64,000 bases of DNA from Gammaproteobacteria bacterium (GTDB lineage Bacteria; Pseudomonadota; Gammaproteobacteria; Pseudomonadales; Pseudohongiellaceae): positions 248,001 to 312,000 of the forward strand of contig DUBM01000014.1 in the NCBI GenBank assembly GCA_012960305.1. The letters are read 5' to 3'. Position numbers and translations under genes: made by a program. The notes beneath the pieces are model-generated. The model searched no databases, was not told where the DNA came from, and was given only the letters and a program-made list of their open reading frames with translations. Shown here piece after piece: positions 1-7,862 of this stretch. Position 1 is the stretch's first letter. Each line of letters starts with the position of its first letter.

Positions 1-450
1 ATTGAACAAACCGAAGAAAACATTTTAATTAATTATGAATTGTTCGACCTGCGACGAGTAATTCCGATAGGCGATGAATCTGTAATACCTGCGCTTCCCA
101 GTACACAGAATTTAGCAGGAACCTTTTTTGAACAAATGGGGTCATCATTCGCCCATTATGAAAATGATAGTCTATTCATCGAGTCAAGAAATCACACTCA
201 TGGATATATTCGTACTTCTCGTGGTATTCCTCAATCGGCAGAAACAATCGCCATCGAAGAATTGAGAATCGAAGATGACAAGCTTCGCATTACTCATACC
301 TACATCGATGAAACACTCTACGAACAACCTTTAGTTTTGAATTATACCTTTCAGCGAATTGGCGCAACTGAAATCGAAACTTATAACTGTACCGAAGCAG
401 ATTACGATTGGTTCAATCAATTAAACGCGCCGACGGAAGAAGCTCCATGA
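1..450 (+). CDS. C-terminal part of an unrecognised protein (5' end outside window)
   Basis: The frame is open from the first base with no stop, so the gene starts before the window; an internal TTG at 40 is not needed as a start. About 149 residues are visible. The fragment ends in a beta-rich stretch with a single cysteine (IETYNCTEADYDW). This is loosely like the C-terminal end of the exported proteins at 40433-45499 (motif YEYACHEGNY), but the match is weak and I do not assign it to that family. Its TGA stop overlaps the ATG of the DUF6152 gene (ATGA), so the two are probably one transcript and translationally coupled. Function unknown. Confidence 0.6.
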   Translation: MEQTEENILINYELFDLRRVIPIGDESVIPALPSTQNLAGTFFEQMGSSFAHYENDSLFIESRNHTHGYIRTSRGIPQSAETIAIEELRIEDDKLRITHTYIDETLYEQPLVLNYTFQRIGATEIETYNCTEADYDWFNQLNAPTEEAP

Positions 451-818
451 GAATATACCTAATTTTAGCAATGCTCTGTGTGCTGCCCACTGCCACCTCT
501 GCTCATCACTCCACCAATACAAATTTCACTCAGGAAATAATTTCAGTTAAAGGCGTAATAGAAAGGGTGCGTTTCCAAAATCCACACGCATCAGTACTTG
601 TCAAGAATACAGATACAGAAGGGAACGACATATTTTGGCTAATCGAAACAAATTCTCGCACCACTCTGCAGCGGCTAGGTGTATCGTTGGATAGTTTAGA
701 TGTCGGCTCTACTATAGAAGCAATAGGTCGCAAAGGCCGCAGGCAGTACACAATGTACCTGCAAGAAATTACCTTTGCAGATGGAACAACCTTCACCCCA
801 ACTCCAGACCGTGACTAA
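447..818 (+). CDS. DUF6152 family exported protein
   Basis: A 123-residue protein starting at the ATG that overlaps the upstream stop; an earlier in-frame start at 408 would lie inside the upstream gene and precede the signal peptide. Residues 1-20 form a signal peptide ending in TSA, followed by AHHS. The rest has the DUF6152 pattern: a first strand with GVIERV, then NPHA, a W-x-IE-x-NS segment, and L-x-x-G before a second strand (GSTIEAIGRKGRRQ). The family is predicted periplasmic, of unknown biochemical role, and often sits beside exported proteins of unknown function, as here. The 3' end overlaps the convergent MaoC gene by 4 bp. Confidence 0.75.
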   Translation: MRIYLILAMLCVLPTATSAHHSTNTNFTQEIISVKGVIERVRFQNPHASVLVKNTDTEGNDIFWLIETNSRTTLQRLGVSLDSLDVGSTIEAIGRKGRRQYTMYLQEITFADGTTFTPTPDRD

Positions 819-1291
819 TCGCTAAGAAGAATGTCAGCAGATTGCTTTTTCTTACACATCACTATCGGCATGAAACTCATCATCATCTCACCATTCTGAT
901 TAAAAATTTCGTTGTACATAAAGACAGTACCTATATCGGGCCTCGAACGTGATTCTTTTTTGTTTATAATCGAGTTCTTCATTCTCAGCCGGTCACCGGG
1001 GAAGACGGGTTGAGTCCAACGAAGTTCATCAATACTCGGCGAACCAAGAGCACCGGTCTCCCCAGTAGGCATATTGTCCACTGTCATCCGCATCGCTATC
1101 GCGCTGGTATGAAAACCAGATACTCAGAGCCCGCCAAAGTGCATTGCCTTCCCCGCCTCTTCTGATAAGTGAAAGGGCTGAGGGTCAAAGTTCAAAACGA
1201 ATTCTAGAATTTCCTCTTTAATAACCAGATAGTCGCCGTATTCCTGGCTCATTCCTACTTCGAAGTCTTCGGAAAATTTTGGTGAAGTCAT
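815..1291 (-). pseudogene. MaoC-like dehydratase with an in-frame TGA at codon 56
   Basis: From the ATG at 1291 a single frame runs 158 codons to 815, interrupted only by a TGA at 1126-1124. Before it are the hydratase-type residues FDPQPFH and HFGGL; after it VSGFHTSAIAMR, then FPGDRL typical of the second half of a MaoC hot-dog fold. Total length fits a complete single-domain MaoC protein (about 150 residues). Homologues commonly read GGL-x-xSG[WF]HT here, so a single change, for example TGG (Trp) to TGA, would explain the stop. It could be a real nonsense mutation, a sequencing error, or a recent pseudogene. Selenocysteine is unlikely: no redox motif, and the nearest hairpin is too close to the TGA. 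The role would be hydration of enoyl-CoA or a related thioester. Confidence 0.75.
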
Positions 1292-1388
1292 AATGACTTA
1301 TCTCTCATGGAGATAGCTCAATGGTTGGTTTAAGACTGAGAGTGTAAATGCTAGTTGGTATTTTCGTGTAGCCCCTTATACTTCAGTT

Positions 1389-2741
1389 ATGAACTCATCA
1401 CTGTTTTCAGAAGAGAACGACAATACTGCCTATCAGCCATTGGCTGCTCGCATGCGCCCAGATTCTGTGCATTCCTTCGTTGGCCAGGCTCATTTATTAG
1501 GACCTGGGAAATCGATTTACAAGGCTATTGAAAACAAACTCCCTCACTCAATGATCCTTTGGGGCCCCCCTGGAGTAGGCAAGACCACTTTGGCGAAAAT
1601 CATCGCCGCTGCTTGTGATTACCATTTTGAATCCCTCTCTGCAGTACTAGCAGGAGTGAAAGAGATAAGAGCTACGATCGAACAAGCTCGATATCATCAG
1701 GCAAATGGTCCTCGAAAGACGATCCTCTTCGTCGATGAAGTGCACCGATTTAACAAGGCACAACAAGATGCATTCCTGCCGCATATTGAAAATGGCACGC
1801 TATTGTTTATTGGCGCTACCACTGAGAACCCTTCATTTGAGCTGAACAATGCCTTGCTTTCTCGTGCACGCGTCTATCTATTAAAATCTCTTAGTGAAGA
1901 AGATCTGTTGGGAGTTGTTGACAGTGCGCTTGTTGATAATGAACACGGCCTTGGTAATCTCAAGTTAGAGTTAAGCGAAAAACAAAAACAGATGTTAGCG
2001 AGAGCAGGTGACGGGGATGCACGCCGCACACTAAATTACCTCGAAGTACTAAGTGATATGGCGGAATTGACTGATGAACGACGCACAGTCACTGATGATC
2101 ATTTAACGCAAGTATTACAAGAAAGTTATCGCCGCTTTGATAAGGGAGGCGATAGTTTTTACGAACAAATTTCTGCATTACATAAATCTATCCGTGGTTC
2201 TTCGCCTGATGCAGCCTTGTATTGGTTAACTAGAATGTTAGACGGTGGATGCAATCCACTATATCTCGCCCGGCGACTTACACGGATGGCGAACGAAGAT
2301 ATCGGTCTCGCTGATCCCCGCGCATTACAAGTCACGCTGGACTGTTGGGATACTTATTCTCGCTTGGGGAGCCCTGAAGGAGAACTCGCCTTGGCACAGG
2401 CTGCTGTTTATTTGGCTAGTGCGCCGAAGAGCAATGCGGTTTATGAAGCTTTTAGTGCAGCCCGTAATGCTGCTTCTGATCACGGTAGTCTTGAAGTGCC
2501 TCTTCACCTGCGCAATGCCACTACTTCACTAAGTAAAGAACTAGGCTATGGTGAGGACTATCGTTATGCTCATAACGAAGAAAATGCTTTTGCCGCTGGA
2601 GAAAACTACCTGCCGGAAGAACTAAAAAACGAACAATTCTATTACCCCAGAGAAAATGGCTTAGAACTTCGCATCAAAGAGAAAATGGAACAGTTCCGGG
2701 AATTAAATGACCAGGCAACGGATAAGCGCTATAAACAATAA
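1389..2741 (+). CDS. rarA: Replication-associated recombination protein A (RarA/MgsA), AAA ATPase
   Basis: 450 residues, the usual length. Walker A is GPPGVGKTT at residues 59-67. Walker B is [10 protein letters not shown] with Asp116 and Glu117, followed by [14 protein letters not shown] and sensor 1 GATTENPSF, all characteristic of the RarA/Mgs1/WRNIP1 clade. The C-terminal half carries the clamp-loader-like lid and tetramerisation region ([19 protein letters not shown]). RarA acts at stalled replication forks and gaps with RecA, RecO/R and SSB. The family's common neighbours lolA and ftsK are absent; here it follows a broken MaoC gene on the other strand and converges with a TIGR02647 gene. 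No strong ribosome site is seen before the ATG. Confidence 0.95.
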   Translation: MNSSLFSEENDNTAYQPLAARMRPDSVHSFVGQAHLLGPGKSIYKAIENKLPHSMILWGPPGVGKTTLAKIIAAACDYHFESLSAVLAGVKEIRATIEQARYHQANGPRKTILFVDEVHRFNKAQQDAFLPHIENGTLLFIGATTENPSFELNNALLSRARVYLLKSLSEEDLLGVVDSALVDNEHGLGNLKLELSEKQKQMLARAGDGDARRTLNYLEVLSDMAELTDERRTVTDDHLTQVLQESYRRFDKGGDSFYEQISALHKSIRGSSPDAALYWLTRMLDGGCNPLYLARRLTRMANEDIGLADPRALQVTLDCWDTYSRLGSPEGELALAQAAVYLASAPKSNAVYEAFSAARNAASDHGSLEVPLHLRNATTSLSKELGYGEDYRYAHNEENAFAAGENYLPEELKNEQFYYPRENGLELRIKEKMEQFRELNDQATDKRYKQ

Positions 2742-2764
2742 GGGATCAATCAGTCACCTTTCCT

Positions 2765-3001
2765 TCAAAGTGACTCTAGAGTACGAATTAATTTTTGTGT
2801 CTGATCGGCTAACTCCAATCCCAGAGGTGTGAGATAACCACCATCTTCCAGAGTAATGACATTCTTCGCGAACAATCGTTTGGCGGCCGCAATTCTGGCC
2901 GGATCAGCCTCATGATGAATCTTCAATCCGGCCAAAGAGCTCTCTAGATTGAACAAATTTAACAATTCTAATTCTTCTAAAAATTCATTACTCAGGTGCA
3001 T
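2765..3001 (-). CDS. TIGR02647 family small protein
   Basis: A 78-residue protein. I start it at the ATG at 3001 (MHLSNEFLEELELLNLFNL) rather than the in-frame ATG at 3028, because AAGAGA lies upstream at good distance and family members start at this point. The sequence has the family hallmarks: an N-terminal helix with LLNLF, then GLKIHHEADPARIAAAKRL and a C-terminal ITLEDGGYLTPLG. This small, largely gammaproteobacterial family is sometimes described as DNA-binding on the basis of a winged-helix-like pattern; the function is not established. It converges with rarA, 23 bp away. Confidence 0.8.
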   Translation of the reverse strand: MHLSNEFLEELELLNLFNLESSLAGLKIHHEADPARIAAAKRLFAKNVITLEDGGYLTPLGLELADQTQKLIRTLESL

Positions 3002-3239
3002 GTATGCTATCTCTTGGAAGGGAATCACTTAATTCGAGAGTTTTTTCTAATGAGCGACCATTGTTACCCAGTTGTCGGTTCATGCGCAATATCTAGGCCA
3101 TCCCTCTTAAACAAGAAGCCTGAGACTATAAAATATTTAATAAGCAGGCAATAAAGCTTCACCCATAAATTTATACCGCAGATGATTTAATTGCAAAGAC
3201 GTGCCAATATAGCTTGGTATAAATGCTAATTATTAAAAG

Positions 3240-3255
3240 TGCCGCAGAAGCGGCA
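3240..3255 (+). promoter_or_regulatory. Small perfect hairpin overlapping the ribosome-binding region
   Basis: TGCCGC-AGAA-GCGGCA forms a 6-bp GC-rich stem with a tetraloop, ending where the AGGGA ribosome site of the downstream methyltransferase-like gene begins (ATG at 3266). It could affect translation initiation or mRNA stability. No T-tract follows, so it is not an intrinsic terminator. Confidence 0.4.
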
Positions 3256-3265
3256 GGGATCAAAG

Positions 3266-4033
3266 ATGAATTTGTTGAAAAGAACTTTATTGAATTCTAT
3301 AGCTAGTATTTCAGTAACTATACTTGCGCTAACCAGCGCATCTGCGCTTGCTGCAGACGCTGATGTTGCCGCTGCATTGGCTCATTCCGATCGCCCGAGT
3401 GGTGATAGCGCTGCCGATGCCGGCCGCATGCCAGGAGATGTGCTGAGCTTTGCTGGCCTTGAAACTGGCATGGATGTTTTTGAAGTAGAAGCTGCTGGTG
3501 GCTATTACACTGAAATACTCAGCCGTGCAGTTGGCAGTTCCGGCAGTGTAATTCTTCAGCACCCTCCTGGCCTTATGGGTTTTGTTGGTGATGGTATTGA
3601 CGTTCGTACAGCTAACAATCGACTAAGCAATGTGACAGTGAGTATTTCTAATTTTGACGAATTGGATGCGGCTGATAATTCTATGGATATCGTTACCTGG
3701 ATACTTGGTCCTCATGAATTAGGGTTTGCTCCTGAAGGCAACAGCCTTGGTGACGCTGCTGGAGCATTTCGTGAAATCGCTAGAATTCTGAAACCAGGTG
3801 GAGTGTTGCTGACATCTGATCACATTGCTGCCAATGGCGCGGGAGTTGAAGCAGGTGGAACTCTGCACCGTATCGAGGAAAGCATCGTTACCGATTGGGC
3901 CGAAGCGGCTGGGCTATCTGTTGCTGCTACTTCCGATATATTCAAAAATGCGGCTGACCCGCTTACTGAAGGTGTTTTTGCACCAGCGATTCGTGGGAAG
4001 ACTAGCAAGTTCTTGGTGTTGTATAGAAAGTAA
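3266..4033 (+). CDS. Exported class I SAM methyltransferase-like protein
   Basis: 255 residues from the ATG at 3266, which has AGGGAT upstream; a GTG 27 bp earlier is in the same frame but lacks a ribosome site. Residues 1-27 are a clear Sec signal peptide (ALTSASALAA). The rest has the order of a Rossmann methyltransferase: a motif-I-like strand VFEVEAAGGYYTEILSRAVG, an acidic strand end before DNSMDIVTW, and REIARILKPGGVLLTSDH. Motif I reads EVEAAGG instead of the canonical D-x-G-x-G-x-G. An exported SAM-dependent enzyme is unexpected because SAM is not known in the periplasm, so it may bind another ligand. A related group of signal-peptide-bearing methyltransferase-like proteins exists in proteobacteria. 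Confidence 0.75.
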   Translation: MNLLKRTLLNSIASISVTILALTSASALAADADVAAALAHSDRPSGDSAADAGRMPGDVLSFAGLETGMDVFEVEAAGGYYTEILSRAVGSSGSVILQHPPGLMGFVGDGIDVRTANNRLSNVTVSISNFDELDAADNSMDIVTWILGPHELGFAPEGNSLGDAAGAFREIARILKPGGVLLTSDHIAANGAGVEAGGTLHRIEESIVTDWAEAAGLSVAATSDIFKNAADPLTEGVFAPAIRGKTSKFLVLYRK

Positions 4034-4472
4034 ATTTACAACTGACTTTTTGATTACGTTTTACTGGCGGTTGTTGGTACCTGATTTACTTGCGACCAAT
4101 CACGCTTTATTTTTACAGCTCTGAGAAATTCGTAGCTCTCCAAGGGGCCGCAGTTGCAGAGAGTACCAGGTTGTTGCTACCTCTCGCGCCAAAATGGAGC
4201 GTGTTGTTCTCAGACAGTCCTCACTCAAGCTGAAAAACTGAAGTGCTAGGGCATGGTCTGACTGCAAGTAAATTCTGTACTAAAAATTACCTCAGTTGAA
4301 TGCAATCCCGCAGCGTGTCGTATATCGATCTCAGAAATCCCTCTCAGACTTAGGCTGCTGTCCTAAGTAGCCAATTGAAATAAATTGAAATATTCGCTTG
4401 CAGTTAAACGCCAAGCCCCTAGTATGCCTGTCCCATTAACGCTTCTTGTCACTTAAACCAGAGAATCCCTCC
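4034..4472. other. Intergenic region of about 440 bp without a recognised gene
   Basis: No open frame with coding character, no tRNA-like cloverleaf and no strong terminator hairpin was found between the exported methyltransferase-like gene and the DUF5916 gene. A promoter for the downstream gene must lie here, but I cannot place it with confidence. Confidence 0.4.
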
Positions 4473-6755
4473 ATGAAAATTCTGAAGATATTGCTATGCG
4501 CAGTCTGCATAACCTCTGCTCCCTTATTTTTATCCAGGGCATTAGCAGCAGATGAAGGTATTTTCATTCAACGTATTGATGGCGAGCCAAGGCTTGCTGA
4601 CTTCACCGGCATGACCCCCAATACCGCTCTGGCCCGGTCTATGACAAGAGTCGAAGGATTTATCCAACGGCAGCCGGACGACGGTGAGCCGATCACCCAA
4701 CACACAGAAGTCTATGTCGGCTATGACCAAGAACATATCTATGCCGTATTTCTAGCCTTTGATACTGAGCCAGAATTGATCCGTGCCAATTTGTCATCGA
4801 GAGAGAATATTGATGGCGATGATCGTGTGGGTCTGACTATCGATACCTTTAATGATCAACGCACAGCACTATCATTCCATGCTACTCCACTCGGCATTCA
4901 ATGGGATGCCCGCTGGACTGAGGGCTCATCTCTGAGGGCAGGATTCGATACAACTCTAGAAGCTGTATGGGATAGTGAAGGTGAACTGACCGATCAAGGA
5001 TATATGGTTCGCATGTCGGTGCCACTTCGCAGCCTCCGCTTCCCTGACACAGACGAACAGCTATGGCGAGTGCAATTTGGCAGAACCATTCCAAGACTTA
5101 GCGAATTTGCATATTGGCCCGCCTACTCTCTTGAAGTTGAAGGACGCCTAAATCAGACAGCTCTTTTACGTGGAATTCAAGATGTTTCACCTGGCAATAA
5201 CTCTCAGATAATTCCCTTCATCTTTGCCCGCGATGTTGATGCATTAAATCCAAACGCACCAGGTGGTCCGCGATTTGAAACTGAAACAGAAATGGATGTG
5301 GGCATTGACGCAAAGATTGTGTTTAACGACTCTATGGTGCTGGATATCACACTAAATCCGGATTTCAGTCAGGTTGAATCGGACCAGCCGCAAGTCACGG
5401 TAAATGAACGATTCGAAGTTCAATTTCCAGAACGACGCCCTTTCTTTGTAGAAAATGCTGACTTCTTTGCCACCGATTCCATACTGCTGTTTACCCGCCG
5501 TATTGTGGACCCAGAAGGCGGCATACGTTTTACAGGCCGTTCGGGCGACTATGGCTTTGGTACAATCCTTATCAATGATGAAGCGCCGGGCTTAAATCGA
5601 GACAGTGGCGACCCCCTGCGCGGAGAAAAAGCAAATATTGGAATATTGCGTGGCTTCAGAGATATATCTGAGCAATCCCGTATTGGCTTCCTGCTAACTG
5701 ATCGAGAATTGGGAGAAGGATACAATCGCGTAGCTAGCGTCGATGCTAGGTTGAAACTAAACAACAACTGGATTACCAATATGCAGTTAGTCGGCACTGA
5801 CAGTGAGCCGCTAACTGGCGGTGATGCTTCAACAGGTTATCAGCGCAACATACAAATCAACCGGACCGGGCGCACGCTCAGCACTCATACACATTTTGTT
5901 GACACCACTGATAATTTTCGTACTGAACTGGGTTTCCAGAATCGGTTTTTTCGACCAGACACATCAGGCATTCATAACAGCATGAACCTGAATTTCTATC
6001 CGGAAAATTCTAATATAAACACTTACAGTGCTAGAGTATTTGATGTCTATCTAAATGATAACGACGGCACTCGAATCTATCACCAACTAGGACCAAGTTT
6101 TAACCTTAGTTATGACACAACAGGTATTGGGTTCAACTACACCGACTACACAGAAATTCTTCAACCCAAAGATTTTGCGGGCATTGTTACTAATCAGCGT
6201 TATGACTACGACAACTGGCAAGTGAATTTCAATAATAATACCTTTGAAGCAGCCGTTGTAAGATTGAGCTATCGTACTGGTAAAACTCTAAATTTGGTTC
6301 CTCAGCTCGGCAGCCTGCCTTATGTCGCAGATACGAATCGTATTGACATTTCTCTAACTCTAAGGCCAATGGATCGACTACGAATCGAAAATACTTATTT
6401 CCGTACTGAGTTAGAAAATCAAGGTGGTGGCGCAAAAATATTTAGTAATGAAATTATCCGTAGCAATTGGAATTACCAATTCACCAAAGAACTATCACTA
6501 CGTTTCATCGCTCAATACGACGAGACCGATGCAGGTCCGGCAACAAAACTTGAAGATGATGAAAGCCTCAACTTCGATATGTTATTGCGTTATGTGATTA
6601 ATCCTTGGTCTGCTTTCTATGTTGGCTACAATTCTAATCAAAGTAATTTCGATATTGTAGAGATGGAAGGCGAACGTGAATTGGTGGTAGCAAATAATTT
6701 GCGCCAGGATGGCGATCAATTCTTCGTGAAATTTTCTTATTTATTCCAGCGCTAA
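4473..6755 (+). CDS. DUF5916 domain outer-membrane protein with N-terminal CBM9-like domain
   Basis: 760 residues from the ATG at 4473; a TTG 27 bp upstream is in frame but would add residues before the signal peptide. Residues 1-26 form a signal peptide ending ALAAD. The N-terminal third (IDGEPRLADF, TEVYVGYDQEHIYAVFLAFD, DDRVGLTIDTFNDQRTALSF) is the CBM9-like sandwich that precedes DUF5916. The remainder has alternating aromatic strands typical of a beta-barrel (NPDFSQVESDQPQVTVNERF, FPERRPFFVENADFF) and ends in a strand with C-terminal FSYLFQR, as in outer-membrane proteins. The molecular role is unknown; carbohydrate binding or outer-membrane transport is inferred. A terminator follows at 6847-6876. 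Confidence 0.85.
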   Translation: MKILKILLCAVCITSAPLFLSRALAADEGIFIQRIDGEPRLADFTGMTPNTALARSMTRVEGFIQRQPDDGEPITQHTEVYVGYDQEHIYAVFLAFDTEPELIRANLSSRENIDGDDRVGLTIDTFNDQRTALSFHATPLGIQWDARWTEGSSLRAGFDTTLEAVWDSEGELTDQGYMVRMSVPLRSLRFPDTDEQLWRVQFGRTIPRLSEFAYWPAYSLEVEGRLNQTALLRGIQDVSPGNNSQIIPFIFARDVDALNPNAPGGPRFETETEMDVGIDAKIVFNDSMVLDITLNPDFSQVESDQPQVTVNERFEVQFPERRPFFVENADFFATDSILLFTRRIVDPEGGIRFTGRSGDYGFGTILINDEAPGLNRDSGDPLRGEKANIGILRGFRDISEQSRIGFLLTDRELGEGYNRVASVDARLKLNNNWITNMQLVGTDSEPLTGGDASTGYQRNIQINRTGRTLSTHTHFVDTTDNFRTELGFQNRFFRPDTSGIHNSMNLNFYPENSNINTYSARVFDVYLNDNDGTRIYHQLGPSFNLSYDTTGIGFNYTDYTEILQPKDFAGIVTNQRYDYDNWQVNFNNNTFEAAVVRLSYRTGKTLNLVPQLGSLPYVADTNRIDISLTLRPMDRLRIENTYFRTELENQGGGAKIFSNEIIRSNWNYQFTKELSLRFIAQYDETDAGPATKLEDDESLNFDMLLRYVINPWSAFYVGYNSNQSNFDIVEMEGERELVVANNLRQDGDQFFVKFSYLFQR

Positions 6756-6846
6756 GAGCTCTTGGCACTCGGTCAATTACACAAAGTATGCCTAAATGGT
6801 AGCCACCGTTCACAGTTAAAGGGATACCGACAAACACGATAAATAT

Positions 6847-6876
6847 ATTCCAGCTCTCTCTGAGAGGAATTTTTTT
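6847..6876 (+). terminator. Rho-independent terminator after the DUF5916 gene
   Basis: ATTCC and GGAAT flank an inner CTCTC/GAGAG pairing with a three-base loop, followed by seven T residues. It lies 90 bp after the DUF5916 stop and directly before the end of the convergent truA gene. Confidence 0.7.
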
Positions 6877-6879
6877 ACC

Positions 6880-7671
6880 CTAATAATTGATCTTTATTAA
6901 GTGCAGACCCTTAGATTTAACTTTGGCACTAAGTTTGTGGGTTTGCTGCGCCTGAAGAGCCTTTTCAATTCCTTCAATATCAATGGTACCCTTTGCTAAT
7001 TCAAACAGCGCACCCACGATATAGCGAATCATGTGTTTCAGGAATCCATTCCCTTGAATTTCAAAATAGTAGATGTCGCTACCGAAATCCGACAGGCTTG
7101 ATTGTAGTAGCTCGAGATTAAAGATTTTCCGAACTGTAGTTTTTACATTCTTGTCATTGATTGAAAAGTTTCTGAAGTCATGCTCGCCCACGAATAGTTC
7201 GCAAGCATGTCGCATCGTTTCTATAGCTAATTTAGTGTCGCTGTCACCATTTTTAGTTAGTAATAGTTGAGCAACAATATCGCTCAAAAGTGGTGAGCTA
7301 ACCTCATTAATGGAAAAATAGTAACGATACATCTTACCAATATTTTTTTCGGCAGGATTGAAGTCAGAGGGACAGTTTTCACATTTACTGATTCGAATAT
7401 CATCCGGTAGGAGAGAGTTTAATCCTAGCTGTAGTTTATCGGATGCAATTTCTATAGGAAGTGTAAGTTTAGCAATCTGGCCTAGCGCATGAACACCTGC
7501 GTCGGTTCGACTTGCACCAGAAACCACACAGTCTGCATAGTTACAGATTTTTCTCAGGCATCGGAGAATTTCAAACTGTATAGTAGGTTTTTTACCTCCA
7601 TCTCCCAAATCTTGCCAACCATAGTAATTGGTGCCCTTATATGAAATAAGCACTCGAAAGTATTGCTGCAT
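6880..7671 (-). CDS. truA: tRNA pseudouridine synthase A (TruA)
   Basis: 263 residues, close to the usual length. The catalytic aspartate is Asp57 in the motif GASRTDAGVHALGQ. Other family segments are YKGTNYYGWQ near the N-terminus, MYRYYF in the middle and GNGFLKHMIRYIVGAL in the C-terminal half. The enzyme isomerises uridines 38-40 in the anticodon arm of tRNAs. The gene seems more AT-rich than its neighbours and sits among exported oxidoreductases rather than in the usual asd-truA-trpF setting, so it could be a second or acquired copy; this is only an impression from reading. Its ATG overlaps the stop of a 30-codon open frame by one base (TAATG). Confidence 0.93.
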   Translation of the reverse strand: MQQYFRVLISYKGTNYYGWQDLGDGGKKPTIQFEILRCLRKICNYADCVVSGASRTDAGVHALGQIAKLTLPIEIASDKLQLGLNSLLPDDIRISKCENCPSDFNPAEKNIGKMYRYYFSINEVSSPLLSDIVAQLLLTKNGDSDTKLAIETMRHACELFVGEHDFRNFSINDKNVKTTVRKIFNLELLQSSLSDFGSDIYYFEIQGNGFLKHMIRYIVGALFELAKGTIDIEGIEKALQAQQTHKLSAKVKSKGLHLIKINY

Positions 7672-7763
7672 TATTCTTTTTCAGCGTTAAGGTGATAGTT
7701 CAAATTTTCAAAAAGATCCATAGCAACAAATAGTTCAATTAAACTAATTATAATTTCGGACAT
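7671..7763 (-). CDS. Possible 30-residue ORF coupled to truA
   Basis: An ATG at 7763 opens a 30-residue frame (MSEIIISLIELFVAMDLFEN at its start) whose TAA overlaps the truA ATG by one base. The overlap would allow translational coupling. There is no clear ribosome site and no recognised family, so it may be a leader peptide, the remnant of a longer gene, or chance. Confidence 0.25.
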   Translation of the reverse strand: MSEIIISLIELFVAMDLFENLNYHLNAEKE

Positions 7764-7862
7764 TAATCAAATGGCCGCTTCTTCAGAGTCTCAAGATTCG
7801 CTCGAAGCTCATTATTTTTCCTCTAATATGAGCAATCGCTCTGTCTCCAGTCTTAAATTCCG

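Noticed and set aside
815..1291. MaoC TGA as a third selenocysteine codon
   Set aside because: The position is not a redox or cysteine site in this family, and the nearest hairpin starts too close to the TGA and lacks a G at the loop start.
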